This document shows positions 1 to 5,881 of a stretch of 21,108 nucleotides of DNA, piece by piece (the stretch's first letter is position 1; each line of letters opens with the position of its first letter). The stretch comes from a virus: IMG/VR virus record IMGVR_UViG_3300041402_000361, positions 1 to 21,108 of that record. One strand, written 5' to 3'. Under the pieces are notes generated by a model that was not told where the DNA came from, did no database searches, and was given only the letters and a program-made list of their open reading frames with translations. The position numbers were made by a program, and so were the translations under genes.

Positions 1-59
1 AACACGTACACACACCCGACTGCCAGGATGGCCATGCACGCGATGAAAATCTTGCTCAT
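1..59 (-). CDS. Partial small membrane protein or lipoprotein, cut by window edge
   Basis: Only the first 19 codons lie in the window. They read MSKIFIACMAILAVGCVYV, a short basic start followed by a hydrophobic run, so the product probably begins with a signal peptide or a membrane anchor. The A-V-G-C segment at residues 12-15 resembles a loose lipobox, which would make it a lipoprotein, but the rest is missing. The ATG shares its A with the TGA stop of the upstream gene (TGATG), and GAGAGGG lies just before it. Function unknown. Confidence 0.6.
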   Translation of the reverse strand, partial: MSKIFIACMAILAVGCVYV

Positions 60-250
60 CACCCTCTCGGAGGATTATATCCCCTCAACGCTTCCACCAG
101 CAGATCGTCGTCCCAGTAGAAGAACGGGCAAGGCTCGGACTTATCTTCTCTCACATTTTCAATCAGTTGCCCCAGCCTCAACGCGGGGTACTGCCGCCAT
201 TTCTGGTAGAGGAACCACAGTATACGAATCATCTGCCATCGAGATCTCAT
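59..250 (-). CDS. Small phage protein of unknown function (63 aa)
   Basis: A 63-residue protein with an aromatic, basic N-terminus, a central LRLGQLIENV segment and an acidic WDDDLLVEALR end. Small phage and bacterial proteins with an LRLGQL...DD-L-E-L layout are familiar, but I cannot name a function. I chose the ATG at 250 because ACAGGAG stands 7 nt before it; longer forms starting up to 292 would overlap the preceding gene and lack a comparable site. The stop overlaps the next start as TGATG, implying coupled translation. Confidence 0.7.
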   Translation of the reverse strand: MRSRWQMIRILWFLYQKWRQYPALRLGQLIENVREDKSEPCPFFYWDDDLLVEALRGYNPPRG

Positions 251-273
251 CAGGTTACTCCTGTAGAATCCCC

Positions 274-711
274 TCATGTGTGCGGGGTCCACTTATTCAC
301 GTCATCGTGGCTCAACTCCAAGTTGACCGGAGTATCGTACTCATGTGATTGACGGCATCGCTGAGCCATTTCATTCACAAGGAACTCCGCAGCAGTGCAC
401 TCCCGTTCAGCCTTGTCCCGCAGCAGGACCGCCGTATCCAAGTCCAGACACTTGATCGAAAAATCACGAAGCTGACCGGCGAGAAACGTGGCCCGACCTT
501 TCCAGACCTCCCTATCTTCCTTCAGCTCTTTGGCCTCTCCCTCGATGTCCCGCTGATCCGCCGCCCGTTTCTTCGACTCCTTCCCGCGCAGCTCCATCAG
601 TTCATCGACCTGACCGTACAATTGGAACAGCTTGGTAACAAGAAACTTCTTGCTCTGTGCCATCAGATGCTTTCGCTCGTGCTTTGGATCGTTTGACTTA
701 CTGGCCCTCAT
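274..711 (-). CDS. Coiled-coil hypothetical protein (145 aa)
   Basis: Highly charged protein rich in Lys, Glu, Arg and Asp. From about residue 25 to 115 the spacing of hydrophobic residues fits a long alpha-helical coiled coil; no enzyme motif is visible. The start at 711 is preceded by GAAAGGAG with 6 nt spacing. An internal ATG at 663 is possible but has a weak site. It lies 42 nt downstream of the Fis-like gene, and that gap contains one copy of the recurring GCACGCGCGTGC palindrome. Function not recognised. Confidence 0.75.
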   Translation of the reverse strand: MRASKSNDPKHERKHLMAQSKKFLVTKLFQLYGQVDELMELRGKESKKRAADQRDIEGEAKELKEDREVWKGRATFLAGQLRDFSIKCLDLDTAVLLRDKAERECTAAEFLVNEMAQRCRQSHEYDTPVNLELSHDDVNKWTPHT

Positions 712-732
712 GCGAACTCCTTTCGCGATTGT

Positions 733-750
733 CGCGCACGCGCGTGCGCG
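733..750. repeat. GC-rich palindrome copy 1 (18 bp)
   Basis: Perfect 18-bp palindrome CGCGCACGCGCGTGCGCG in the 42-nt gap between the Fis-like gene and the coiled-coil gene. It contains the GCACGCGCGTGC core found four more times in the window, at 4785, 5502, 13925 and 20120. Confidence 0.85.
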
Positions 751-753
751 GGA

Positions 754-960
754 TTATCCCACTTTCTTCAGCTTCGCCTTTTTCACCTTCGGTCGAAAGC
801 TTGCGGGGTCCACACCACATTTCTTCACGAAGGTGTAAAAGTCCTTTCGGTCCTTCCCGGCAATACGAGCGGACTCGGACATGTTCCCGTTAGTCTCCCG
901 GAGAACCTCCCGAATGTAGTCCTTGATAAAAGCCGCTTTCGCTTTCGAGAAAGTCATCAT
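754..960 (-). CDS. Fis-type helix-turn-helix DNA-binding protein (68 aa)
   Basis: Residues 6-56 read as a Fis/NtrC C-terminal type HTH: a helix (AKAAFIKDYIREVLRETNGN), then NMSESARIAGKDRKDFYTFVKKCGVD, the pattern of a recognition helix-turn-helix with the usual N-x-S-x-A-R-x-A-G signature. The tail (residues 57-68) is strongly basic, which would help DNA binding. A protein of this kind could act as a phage regulator or nucleoid-like protein. GAGGAG lies 8 nt before the first of two adjacent ATGs. The start overlaps the upstream stop as ATGA. The fold call is good; the target is unknown. Confidence 0.8.
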   Translation of the reverse strand: MMTFSKAKAAFIKDYIREVLRETNGNMSESARIAGKDRKDFYTFVKKCGVDPASFRPKVKKAKLKKVG

Positions 961-1214
961 GTCACAATCTCCTCAACCGGTCCAACCTGCGCCGTATCAC
1001 TTTCTTGCCCCGCTGTTTCATCAACCACACTCTGAGTCTTTCCAACATTGGTGGCCTCCTTCTGTGCCCGACGCTTCTCGATGACCTTCATTTGTCGGCG
1101 TTTCAACAACCTCGCCAAAGCCATCATCTTTCGTTTCGTCTTACCGTTCTTCTGTTGATAGTATGCCTTCTGCGCTGTCTGTAATTCCAATTCCAATCGA
1201 ACAGTGCTCTTCAC
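957..1214 (-). CDS. Basic helical hypothetical protein (85 aa)
   Basis: The N-terminal 55 residues are rich in Lys, Arg and Gln and likely helical (QKNGKTKRKMMALARLLKRR); the last 30 are acidic and polar, giving a bipolar charge layout. No family recognised. It starts with GTG at 1214 behind a GGGGGGTGAG ribosome site. It sits between a membrane protein gene (13 nt away) and the Fis-like gene (ATGA overlap), within one run of coupled genes. Confidence 0.7.
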   Translation of the reverse strand: MKSTVRLELELQTAQKAYYQQKNGKTKRKMMALARLLKRRQMKVIEKRRAQKEATNVGKTQSVVDETAGQESDTAQVGPVEEIVT

Positions 1215-1226
1215 CTCACCCCCCGG

Positions 1227-1517
1227 TTATGAACGAACGATCTTCAGGTGCTCCGGTACCTTGTGCTTCTTCTTCAACGGCGTGTTCTTGGCCTCCTCAG
1301 ATTGCTCCGGGGCTGTGTACCCCATTCCCTCAGCCGCTTCCTGATAGGTCTGGGCAATACCGATCACTTCGTTGTAGTGCTTCTCGCGCTCCCGCATCTG
1401 CATCCCCATATAGAGGACGCAGGCCCATGCGAACGCGGCACTGATGTTCAAACTGACCAATGAAAAGACCATCACAGCGATGGTCAAACCCGTTGAGAAC
1501 TTCTGGCTGCTAGTCAT
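1227..1517 (-). CDS. Single-pass membrane protein (96 aa)
   Basis: Residues 10-37 form a hydrophobic stretch (LTIAVMVFSLVSLNISAAFAW) long enough to cross the membrane. It is followed by a charged, soluble part ending in a Lys-rich tail (LKKKHKVPEHLK). The short N-terminus and following positive residues suggest an anchor with the C-terminal part in the cytoplasm, though this is inferred. GGAGAAGGG precedes the ATG. The start overlaps the end of the RapZ-like gene by 8 nt. Function unknown. Confidence 0.7.
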   Translation of the reverse strand: MTSSQKFSTGLTIAVMVFSLVSLNISAAFAWACVLYMGMQMREREKHYNEVIGIAQTYQEAAEGMGYTAPEQSEEAKNTPLKKKHKVPEHLKIVRS

Positions 1518-1875
1518 GGCCCTTCTCCAAATCCCTATGCTGGACCACCACCTCCCTGATGCTCTTCAGCTTGTCTTGCAGTTCCAGGGCAAGCACCACC
1601 GAACGGTGCCGACCCCCTGTGCAACCGATCATCACTTTGATGCGGTCCATATCGCTTCGAGCTGCCGTGGTAAGCATGGCTACCGTCGCAGCCAAGAACG
1701 TGCGGAAGTCTCCGCGGGACGCGAGTGCACCACGCACGCGCGAGTCCGTCCCATCCAAAGGACGCAACTTCTCATCCTTCCACGGGTTCCACAGCACACG
1801 CGCGTCGATGAGAAAGTTCGTGGCCTTCGTGTCTGGTGACCCGTTCTTGAATCCGAATGTCTCAATCGTAATCAT
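1510..1875 (-). CDS. Stand-alone RapZ (YvcJ) C-terminal domain protein (121 aa)
   Basis: The protein matches the C-terminal half of the bacterial RapZ/YvcJ family along its length: the ETFGFKNGSP start, the F-x-IDARVLWNPW strand, LRPLDGTD, then IGCTGGRHRSV at residues 83-93 and VQHRDLEKG near the end. In full-length RapZ this half binds small RNAs and an amino-sugar metabolite and follows a P-loop kinase-like half, which is absent here. A phage protein of this kind could imitate or block the host RapZ, or bind another nucleotide-like ligand; that is inference. The ATG at 1875 has GGAGG 4 nt upstream, better placed than the GTG at 1878. It overlaps both neighbours. Confidence 0.85.
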   Translation of the reverse strand: MITIETFGFKNGSPDTKATNFLIDARVLWNPWKDEKLRPLDGTDSRVRGALASRGDFRTFLAATVAMLTTAARSDMDRIKVMIGCTGGRHRSVVLALELQDKLKSIREVVVQHRDLEKGHD

Positions 1876-2146
1876 CACACCTCCTTGTTGTGGATAGTGG
1901 GTATCTTACCACACATTCACACGCCCTGTCCATCACGGACGGCTTCGTTCTGAGAATCGTTTCACGCTCCAAGTCAGTAGAGGACCACACGAGGTTGACA
2001 GCGGGCTCCCCATCCACCTTGAACCAGAGCATCTTGCCATTCTTACCCGGCACTTCCAAGATTCGCGAACGCGGGGCTCGACGCCCCCGGGCCGCAGCCT
2101 TCCGCTCGGACTCACATAATGCAACGGCCTTGCTCAGTTCCATCAT
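1862..2146 (-). CDS. Hypothetical protein (94 aa)
   Basis: A mixed alpha/beta-looking small protein with a basic patch (KAAARGRRAPRSR, residues 16-28) followed by a likely beta segment (GKMLWFKVDGEPAVNLVW). No family recognised. GAGGAG lies 8 nt before the first of two consecutive ATGs. The start overlaps the upstream micro-gene stop as ATGA, and the 3' end overlaps the RapZ-like gene by 14 nt. The last 15 codons therefore also contain the ribosome binding site of that gene. Confidence 0.65.
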   Translation of the reverse strand: MMELSKAVALCESERKAAARGRRAPRSRILEVPGKNGKMLWFKVDGEPAVNLVWSSTDLERETILRTKPSVMDRACECVVRYPLSTTRRCDDYD

Positions 2147-2277
2147 GTAATCATCTCCTCAATCGCGTCTACCAACTTGCCCACTCGCGCCAGGAGGACG
2201 AACTTGGTGGGGGACGACACAAGCCATAGAGCGATTCCACCGACCGCCACTGCGCTGACTAGCGTGCGTGCCCTCAT
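2143..2277 (-). CDS. 44-residue membrane micro-protein
   Basis: Reads MRARTLVSAV, then a hydrophobic run AVGGIALWLV, then SSPTKFVLLARVGK and an amphipathic end. Residues 5-20 could form one short transmembrane helix with a basic N-terminus. It is too short for a usual ORF cut-off but fits exactly between its neighbours, with ATGA overlaps at both ends. That strongly supports translation by coupling. Alternatives are a holin-like or regulatory micro-protein, but nothing identifies either. Confidence 0.6.
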   Translation of the reverse strand: MRARTLVSAVAVGGIALWLVSSPTKFVLLARVGKLVDAIEEMIT

Positions 2278-2726
2278 CTAGCTTCCCCTTTACCTGCATC
2301 ATCCCCCAGCATCTTCAGCGCATTCTTATATCTGACCCACATCCGCGGCTCTAACGGGAAAGGCTCCCGAAGGTTGTCCAGCACGTCACACACCTTGATC
2401 CGCCTCGCGCCTTCGTTCTCCGTCACCCGCGCGATATACTCGAAATAGGTTTCCTTTTCCTTGTCGTACGTGAGCACCAAAACCAAATTGGCGACCCCCA
2501 GACCGAATCGCATTTCCACGTCGTTGTAGGTGGCATCCGTATCCTCAATCACATCGTGTAGGAGCGCGGCGGCCACCATCCTCTCGTCTCCACCCGTTCT
2601 CGTCGCAACCTCACACGCAACCCGCAACGGGTGGTAGATGTAATCCACCTCGTTCTTATCCAACTGACCGTCGTGCTTGGCCATCGCGTACCGCAAAGCC
2701 GCGAATACTCTACTCGTCGAATTCAC
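2274..2726 (-). CDS. RelA/SpoT-type HD hydrolase, small alarmone hydrolase-like (150 aa)
   Basis: The order of motifs is that of the (p)ppGpp hydrolase half of RelA/SpoT and of stand-alone MESH1-like enzymes: YIYHPLRVA (His32), ALLHDVIEDT (His57, Asp58, Glu61, Asp62) and KVCDVLDNLR (Asp114, the distal metal ligand). These residues bind Mn2+ and an activating water that removes pyrophosphate from the 3' position. No synthetase domain is present, so it should be hydrolase-only. In a phage it may lower alarmone levels or neutralise a toxic alarmone-type synthetase; the substrate is inferred. It starts with GTG at 2726, overlapping the upstream TGA as GTGA. Confidence 0.85.
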   Translation of the reverse strand: MNSTSRVFAALRYAMAKHDGQLDKNEVDYIYHPLRVACEVATRTGGDERMVAAALLHDVIEDTDATYNDVEMRFGLGVANLVLVLTYDKEKETYFEYIARVTENEGARRIKVCDVLDNLREPFPLEPRMWVRYKNALKMLGDDAGKGEAR

Positions 2727-3028
2727 TTCTTGTACTCCTCTCGCGCATACCGCTCCAACTCGTCATCCCCGAAGGTCTCTGTAGCCGTCGCAGCATCGTG
2801 AACCATTCTGTTCCGCCAAGCCATATAGCGATCCGCTCTTTCCTTGCTCAGGGACCGCGCGTGTTTCGCCCGGGTAGCCTCAGCTTCCTCGGGAGTCTCC
2901 GCCTCGCAACTCATGCACAGGAGAACCTTCGATTCACGGTCGTACCGCTCCAGACCCTCCCTACTCATTGCGCGGGCTGCTCCACATCTACAGCAGTAGA
3001 GCTTGAATACTTCGTTCACGCGGCGCAT
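2723..3028 (-). CDS. Zinc-ribbon hypothetical protein (101 aa)
   Basis: The N-terminal part has a four-cysteine pattern, CCRCG (around residues 12-16) and CMSC (around 38-41), typical of a treble-clef or zinc-ribbon. A charged helical tail rich in Glu, Arg and Ala follows. GAAGGAG lies 8 nt before the ATG at 3028; an upstream GTG at 3037 would overlap this site and is unlikely. The gene overlaps the end of the DUF6011-type gene by 13 nt and the alarmone hydrolase start by 4 nt. No specific function. Confidence 0.75.
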   Translation of the reverse strand: MRRVNEVFKLYCCRCGAARAMSREGLERYDRESKVLLCMSCEAETPEEAEATRAKHARSLSKERADRYMAWRNRMVHDAATATETFGDDELERYAREEYKK

Positions 3029-3831
3029 GATGTGCACTCCTTCATTGACCCGTCCTTCTGAACGATAATCCCCTCATCCATGCACTGTGCACAGTTGAAC
3101 CCCGCATCCTCAGCGGTGATCTCCGGCTCCGTGGGAGGGGTGATGGGAACGCCCGCGAACTTCGTCGGGGCCTTCTTCTTGAACTTGACGCGACCGGTCT
3201 GCGTTCCCTCCATCGTCACCTTGGTGCCCCACGCAAGACCGAACTTCTTGGCACAGATCGGACCGTACCCGACCGCCATGCTTTCATCAGATTCGATCGG
3301 GGTGTTGCAGAAGCAGCAGTGCCCGCTCACCTTCGCGTACTTCTTGGCCATGCCTGCGGGGTCCGCGGACAATCGCTTGACGGTGCTGACGACGTACTGC
3401 GGAACGTCCCCGGACATCTGCCACGTGCCATCCAACAGGATGCGTCCGAACCACTTGTTCTCGCCGTACGGCAAACCGTCGGTGACGTTGATGCTACCCG
3501 GCACCGTCGCTTTTGCCCCGGCCCGGGAAAGCTGAACCGTACCCTCGTCCGTCTTGATGGTGATCTTGGGGTACTTGGCGGCTTGCGCCGCGGTATCGAA
3601 CATCGCAATCAGCGGCGCACAATCCACCACGACGACCGGCTTCACTTCCCCAGTCGAGCGAGCAGCCAGCTTCACCACCCACGGCCACTGCTTCGGGGAC
3701 AGGGTTCCTTTCTTTTCGAGTTGGCCCAGGAGGGAGGTTGCGAACGACTTGTCCTTGTCCGCGAGTTTCTCAAGATTGGCTTTCAGGGTTTTCACCGCAG
3801 CCGCTTCTTTACTGTCGGGGATATAGGCCAT
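3016..3831 (-). CDS. DUF6011-type zinc-binding protein (271 aa)
   Basis: Residues 170-197 read GHCCFCNTPIESDES...GYGPICAKKFG, the C-x2-C...GxGPxCAxK pattern of DUF6011 zinc-binding modules, common in phage and actinobacterial proteins. A second zinc site follows near the end, CAQC (247-250) and CTSC (266-269). The first 60 residues are helical and charged; residues 85-155 look like a beta-rich domain of unknown role. Two adjacent ATGs are possible (3834 and 3831); GGGAG is 6 nt from the second, which I chose. The upstream stop overlaps (TAATG). Biochemical function unknown. Confidence 0.75.
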   Translation of the reverse strand: MAYIPDSKEAAAVKTLKANLEKLADKDKSFATSLLGQLEKKGTLSPKQWPWVVKLAARSTGEVKPVVVVDCAPLIAMFDTAAQAAKYPKITIKTDEGTVQLSRAGAKATVPGSINVTDGLPYGENKWFGRILLDGTWQMSGDVPQYVVSTVKRLSADPAGMAKKYAKVSGHCCFCNTPIESDESMAVGYGPICAKKFGLAWGTKVTMEGTQTGRVKFKKKAPTKFAGVPITPPTEPEITAEDAGFNCAQCMDEGIIVQKDGSMKECTSCAA

Positions 3832-3833
3832 CA

Positions 3834-4103
3834 TTAGCTCCCGAACCGCATGTCAACGAGGTCCGCATCACGGTCGGCTGCGCGGCCTACGACCTGCGCG
3901 CTCTCCAGATAGATGTGGTGATGATCCCCAAGATGGAACGCGCTCTTCTCAGCCGCGCCAATGACATCGTTGACGGTCGGGTTCGTGTACGTGCCAGAAC
4001 TCCAACCTTCCCGATGCAAAATAACGTCACCCTTGAACGCCACGTCGTCACCGCTCTTGGTTCCGAACACACTAGCGTCCACTACAATCTTGATTCTGCT
4101 CAT
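3834..4103 (-). CDS. Hypothetical protein under repeated promoter P1 (89 aa)
   Basis: Starts MSRIKIVVDASVFG. A beta-rich N-terminus is followed by a central Gly/Thr-rich part and HLGDHHHIYLE near residue 60; the histidine cluster could bind metal but no family is evident. The ATG at 4103 has GGAGG 5 nt upstream inside a conserved leader (GGCACGGAGGCCAAG) shared with three other genes. Longer in-frame starts run back into the promoter and are rejected. It is the first gene after the operator-promoter at 4142-4176. Confidence 0.7.
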   Translation of the reverse strand: MSRIKIVVDASVFGTKSGDDVAFKGDVILHREGWSSGTYTNPTVNDVIGAAEKSAFHLGDHHHIYLESAQVVGRAADRDADLVDMRFGS

Positions 4104-4141
4104 CTTGGCCTCCGTGCCGTTTGATGTGCTGTGCTTGACCA

Positions 4142-4176
4142 TGTGGTAACTATACCACACACAAGATAGAAGGCAA
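4142..4176 (-). promoter_or_regulatory. Repeated promoter-operator P1
   Basis: Minus-strand sigma-70-like promoter: -35 TTGCCT (4176-4171), 16-bp spacer, -10 TATAGT (4154-4149). The -10 box lies inside the 18-bp inverted repeat TGTGGTATAGTTACCACA (4159-4142; 7-bp arms, 4-bp centre), identical in all five copies in the window. A protein bound to the repeat would cover the -10 box, so a repressor site is the simplest reading. Drives the 89-aa gene. Confidence 0.85.
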
Positions 4177-4200
4177 GGATTACTTTAGGGGAGGGATGAT

Positions 4201-4223
4201 GCCCCGGTATGACGCCCCGGGGC
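4201..4223 (-). terminator. GC-rich stem-loop after the 115-aa gene
   Basis: Seven-base-pair stem GCCCCGG (4201-4207) with CCGGGGC (4217-4223) and a 9-nt loop, 12 nt beyond the TAG stop. It overlaps a 14-bp palindrome (4212-4225). There is no U-run after it, so termination would be weak or factor-dependent. It separates the upstream gene from promoter P1. Confidence 0.45.
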
Positions 4224-4235
4224 GTGGCGTTGTGT

Positions 4236-4583
4236 CTACTTCTTGATCGGGTCCAGTGCGTCCCTGACCATCGCAGCAAGGTGTTGGAAATTCTTCCCGC
4301 GTCCCATCCACGGGTCCCGCACCTTGTACGGAATGTCCAGAAGGTCGGCTACCCAATGCACCGCATCGAACTCAGCCACCCCCTGCACATCCTGAGCACC
4401 CCCGTCGTTCGGAGTCACCGAGTGCTTCCCCATTGCCGGATCGTTCTTGAACGTCTCGGACTTGAACTCCAGCCCCATCTTGCTGAAGAACTCCGGGCTC
4501 AGGATGGAGTAGCCATCCGTGTCACTCAGCCACTCCCGAACCTTGTCGTGATCCATCTTTTCTACCGTGTTCTTGGTTGTCAT
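4236..4583 (-). CDS. Hypothetical protein (115 aa)
   Basis: Soluble, slightly acidic protein with predicted helices at both ends (VREWLSDTDG; FQHLAAMVRDALDPIKK) and a Gly/Asn-rich middle. The GVAEFDAVHWVADLLDIPYKVRDPW segment looks like a conserved core, but I do not recognise the family. AGGAG lies 7 nt before the ATG. It is preceded by a 250-nt gap containing a hairpin and a palindrome and followed by a GC-rich stem-loop, so it may be a single-gene transcript. Confidence 0.7.
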   Translation of the reverse strand: MTTKNTVEKMDHDKVREWLSDTDGYSILSPEFFSKMGLEFKSETFKNDPAMGKHSVTPNDGGAQDVQGVAEFDAVHWVADLLDIPYKVRDPWMGRGKNFQHLAAMVRDALDPIKK

Positions 4584-4599
4584 GTTGATCTCCTATGTC

Positions 4600-4617
4600 G
4601 AGTCCCTCATTGGACTC
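4600..4617 (-). promoter_or_regulatory. Small hairpin just upstream of the 115-aa gene
   Basis: GAGTCC and GGACTC form a 6-bp stem with a 6-nt loop, ending about 8 nt before the AGGAG ribosome binding site of the gene starting at 4583. It is preceded on the transcribed strand by CCTAAAATAGGG. It could affect translation or be part of a control site; no U-run follows. Confidence 0.4.
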
Positions 4618-4784
4618 AACCCTATTTTAGGAAACCGACTTTTCAGATTGGTGTCATTGGCAACGTGCCGCGTGACCTACCCCTGCACCTTGCATCGCAT
4701 TGACGAAATCGCCCGGGGCCTTGACACGGTTGCCAGCTAACACAGAACGGAGGGCGTGTGATCGGAGATGACTCGATTCAGATA

Positions 4785-4802
4785 CGTGCACGCGCGTGCA
4801 CG
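4785..4802. repeat. GC-rich palindrome copy 2 (18 bp)
   Basis: Perfect 18-bp palindrome CGTGCACGCGCGTGCACG, the longest GTGCAC-flanked form of the repeated core. It lies in the non-coding gap 4584-4831, 15 nt beyond the U-run of the terminator at 4817-4844. The rest of this gap shows no ORF with a ribosome site and no tRNA. Confidence 0.85.
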
Positions 4803-4816
4803 CCAGGGACGAAAGT

Positions 4817-4844
4817 AAAAAGATTCCCCGGCTAGAACGCGGGG
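4817..4844 (-). terminator. Rho-independent terminator after the 159-aa gene
   Basis: CCCCG (4844-4840) and CGGGG (4830-4826) form a 5-bp GC stem around a 9-nt loop that contains the TAG stop codon. It is followed by AATC and five U (4821-4817). It is the best intrinsic terminator in the window. It marks the end of the transcript that carries the genes from about 7660 down to 4832. Confidence 0.6.
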
Positions 4845-5311
4845 CCGTCTGGACCGGCGTATTTCTTGGGTTCGTACCGCAGCTCGATTGTTGCGATCTC
4901 GTAGCTGCTCCCATCCTCGCAGGAGCCGAAGAAGGCATTGGCGCGGTCCCGCGAGTCATCCGGCTTTGGCAACCCCTTCAAGGCATCAACCGACTCCCAC
5001 CAGATGTCAGCGTACTGCCCCACCGCATCCCATGCGTCCTGCTCTTTCGCATACCCGCTCAATTCGATCACATCGTTAGGCGTGGTCATGGCCAGTACAG
5101 TGACACGCTCCGGGCTACTGAAGTGGGTGGTCTCGGCAATCTCCTCTGCCAGTCCCTCCACCTCTTTCGGGGAGAGCGCCACGATTTCGCCCTTCGCCGT
5201 GGCTACCTCGCGCACGGCTATCGGGGGTTGTCCCTCAGCGTCGTAGTGTCGGTTGAAGAAACGCAGTGCGGCCACAACCGTCGCGAGCTGTCTCTGATCC
5301 AGATTCCGCAT
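4832..5311 (-). CDS. Hypothetical protein (159 aa)
   Basis: Starts MRNLDQRQLATVVAALRFFNRHY. The N-terminal 40 residues look helical; residues 45-75 resemble a charged helix and beta strand; WWESVDALKGLPKPDDSRD lies near residue 105. The acidic character suggests a soluble cytoplasmic protein. No family recognised. GAGAGGTAACTC precedes the ATG. It is the last gene before an intrinsic terminator whose hairpin contains its stop codon, 14 nt after the preceding gene. Confidence 0.7.
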   Translation of the reverse strand: MRNLDQRQLATVVAALRFFNRHYDAEGQPPIAVREVATAKGEIVALSPKEVEGLAEEIAETTHFSSPERVTVLAMTTPNDVIELSGYAKEQDAWDAVGQYADIWWESVDALKGLPKPDDSRDRANAFFGSCEDGSSYEIATIELRYEPKKYAGPDGPAF

Positions 5312-5325
5312 GAGTTACCTCTCTT

Positions 5326-5547
5326 TCAATTAGCCTTCCCTTGTGGAAGGGTCTTCACATCAGTTTCGATTTGATCTGCCACGTCCCGTAGAACCTGGAT
5401 AAGAACTTCGGCATCCTCGGCAGGGGCCTGAACAGAGAATCCATGCCCGTACTCTCCCCCCACTACAATGATGACCGCGGACCTCGCCTTCGCGTCGTCG
5501 CGCACGCGCGTGCACAGGTCGTCATATCGCCCAGCTCCAAGTGCCAT
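5326..5547 (-). CDS. Small phage protein of the GHGFSVQ type (73 aa)
   Basis: Contains RYDDLCTRVRDDAKARSAVIIVVGGEYGHGFSVQ, a helix, a beta strand (AVIIVVGG) and a GHGFSVQ motif seen in many short phage proteins of unknown role, followed by an amphipathic helix. AAGGAGG is 4 nt before the ATG at 5547; a GTG at 5550 is less well spaced. The start overlaps the previous stop as TGATG. The CTRVR codons fall on a copy of the repeated GCACGCGCGTGC palindrome. Confidence 0.7.
   Translation of the reverse strand: MALGAGRYDDLCTRVRDDAKARSAVIIVVGGEYGHGFSVQAPAEDAEVLIQVLRDVADQIETDVKTLPQGKAN
5502..5513. repeat. GC-rich palindrome copy 3 (12 bp)
   Basis: Perfect palindrome GCACGCGCGTGC inside the 73-aa gene, where it encodes part of C-T-R-V-R. 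Flanks do not extend the symmetry. Confidence 0.75.
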
Positions 5548-5876
5548 CACTCCTCCTTGAGTCCAAGGGCTTTCTTCTCTTCATCACTAAGCTTAGCAAG
5601 ACCCTGCGCTTTGAGCGCCAGCTTGTTCAGCTTCGCCTCGTCCATCTCTTTCTTGGCCTCATCGGCCATATCGTGGTCGTCAAACCACTTCACCACCCAC
5701 GGGTCGAATGCGTCGTCGATCTGGCGACGGGTCTTCAGGCACTTGAGGGACGCCCACAGTGCCCGCGCAACCATCGTCGCGAGCGCGCGGTCCCCTACCT
5801 TCAGACCGTAGTCTTCGTCATTGCGCCTGCATTCCATCTGATAGATCTCATGCGGTGACGGGCTACCGTTCGGCAT
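5547..5876 (-). CDS. Hypothetical protein (109 aa)
   Basis: Starts MPNGSPSPHEIYQMECRRND. It has a central region with DPWVVKWFDDHDMADEAKKE (residues 58-77) and a Lys/Leu-rich helical C-terminus ending KKALGLKEE. Likely helical and soluble; no family recognised. GGGAGG lies 8 nt before the ATG at 5876, 5 nt after the upstream stop. Its stop overlaps the next start (TGATG). Confidence 0.7.
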   Translation of the reverse strand: MPNGSPSPHEIYQMECRRNDEDYGLKVGDRALATMVARALWASLKCLKTRRQIDDAFDPWVVKWFDDHDMADEAKKEMDEAKLNKLALKAQGLAKLSDEEKKALGLKEE

Positions 5877-5881
5877 CAGCT

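Noticed and set aside
1728-1810. Further copies of the GC-rich palindrome (CACGCACGCGCGAG and CACACGCGCGTCG)
   Set aside because: They share only the CGCGCG centre and break symmetry in the outer arms, so they were not counted.
4104-4160. Longer starts beginning MWYSYHMV for genes behind P1, P4 and P5
   Set aside because: These codons are the translated operator-promoter itself; the conserved peptide comes from conserved DNA, and the proper ribosome sites lie further downstream.
4584-4640. Sixth promoter, TTGAGT plus CATAGG, before the 115-aa gene
   Set aside because: The -10 match is poor, the inverted-repeat operator is missing, and transcription would begin almost at the start codon.
4640-4800. 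tRNA gene in the 250-nt gap
   Set aside because: No acceptor stem, T-loop (GGTTCRANYCC) or CCA end could be found on either strand.
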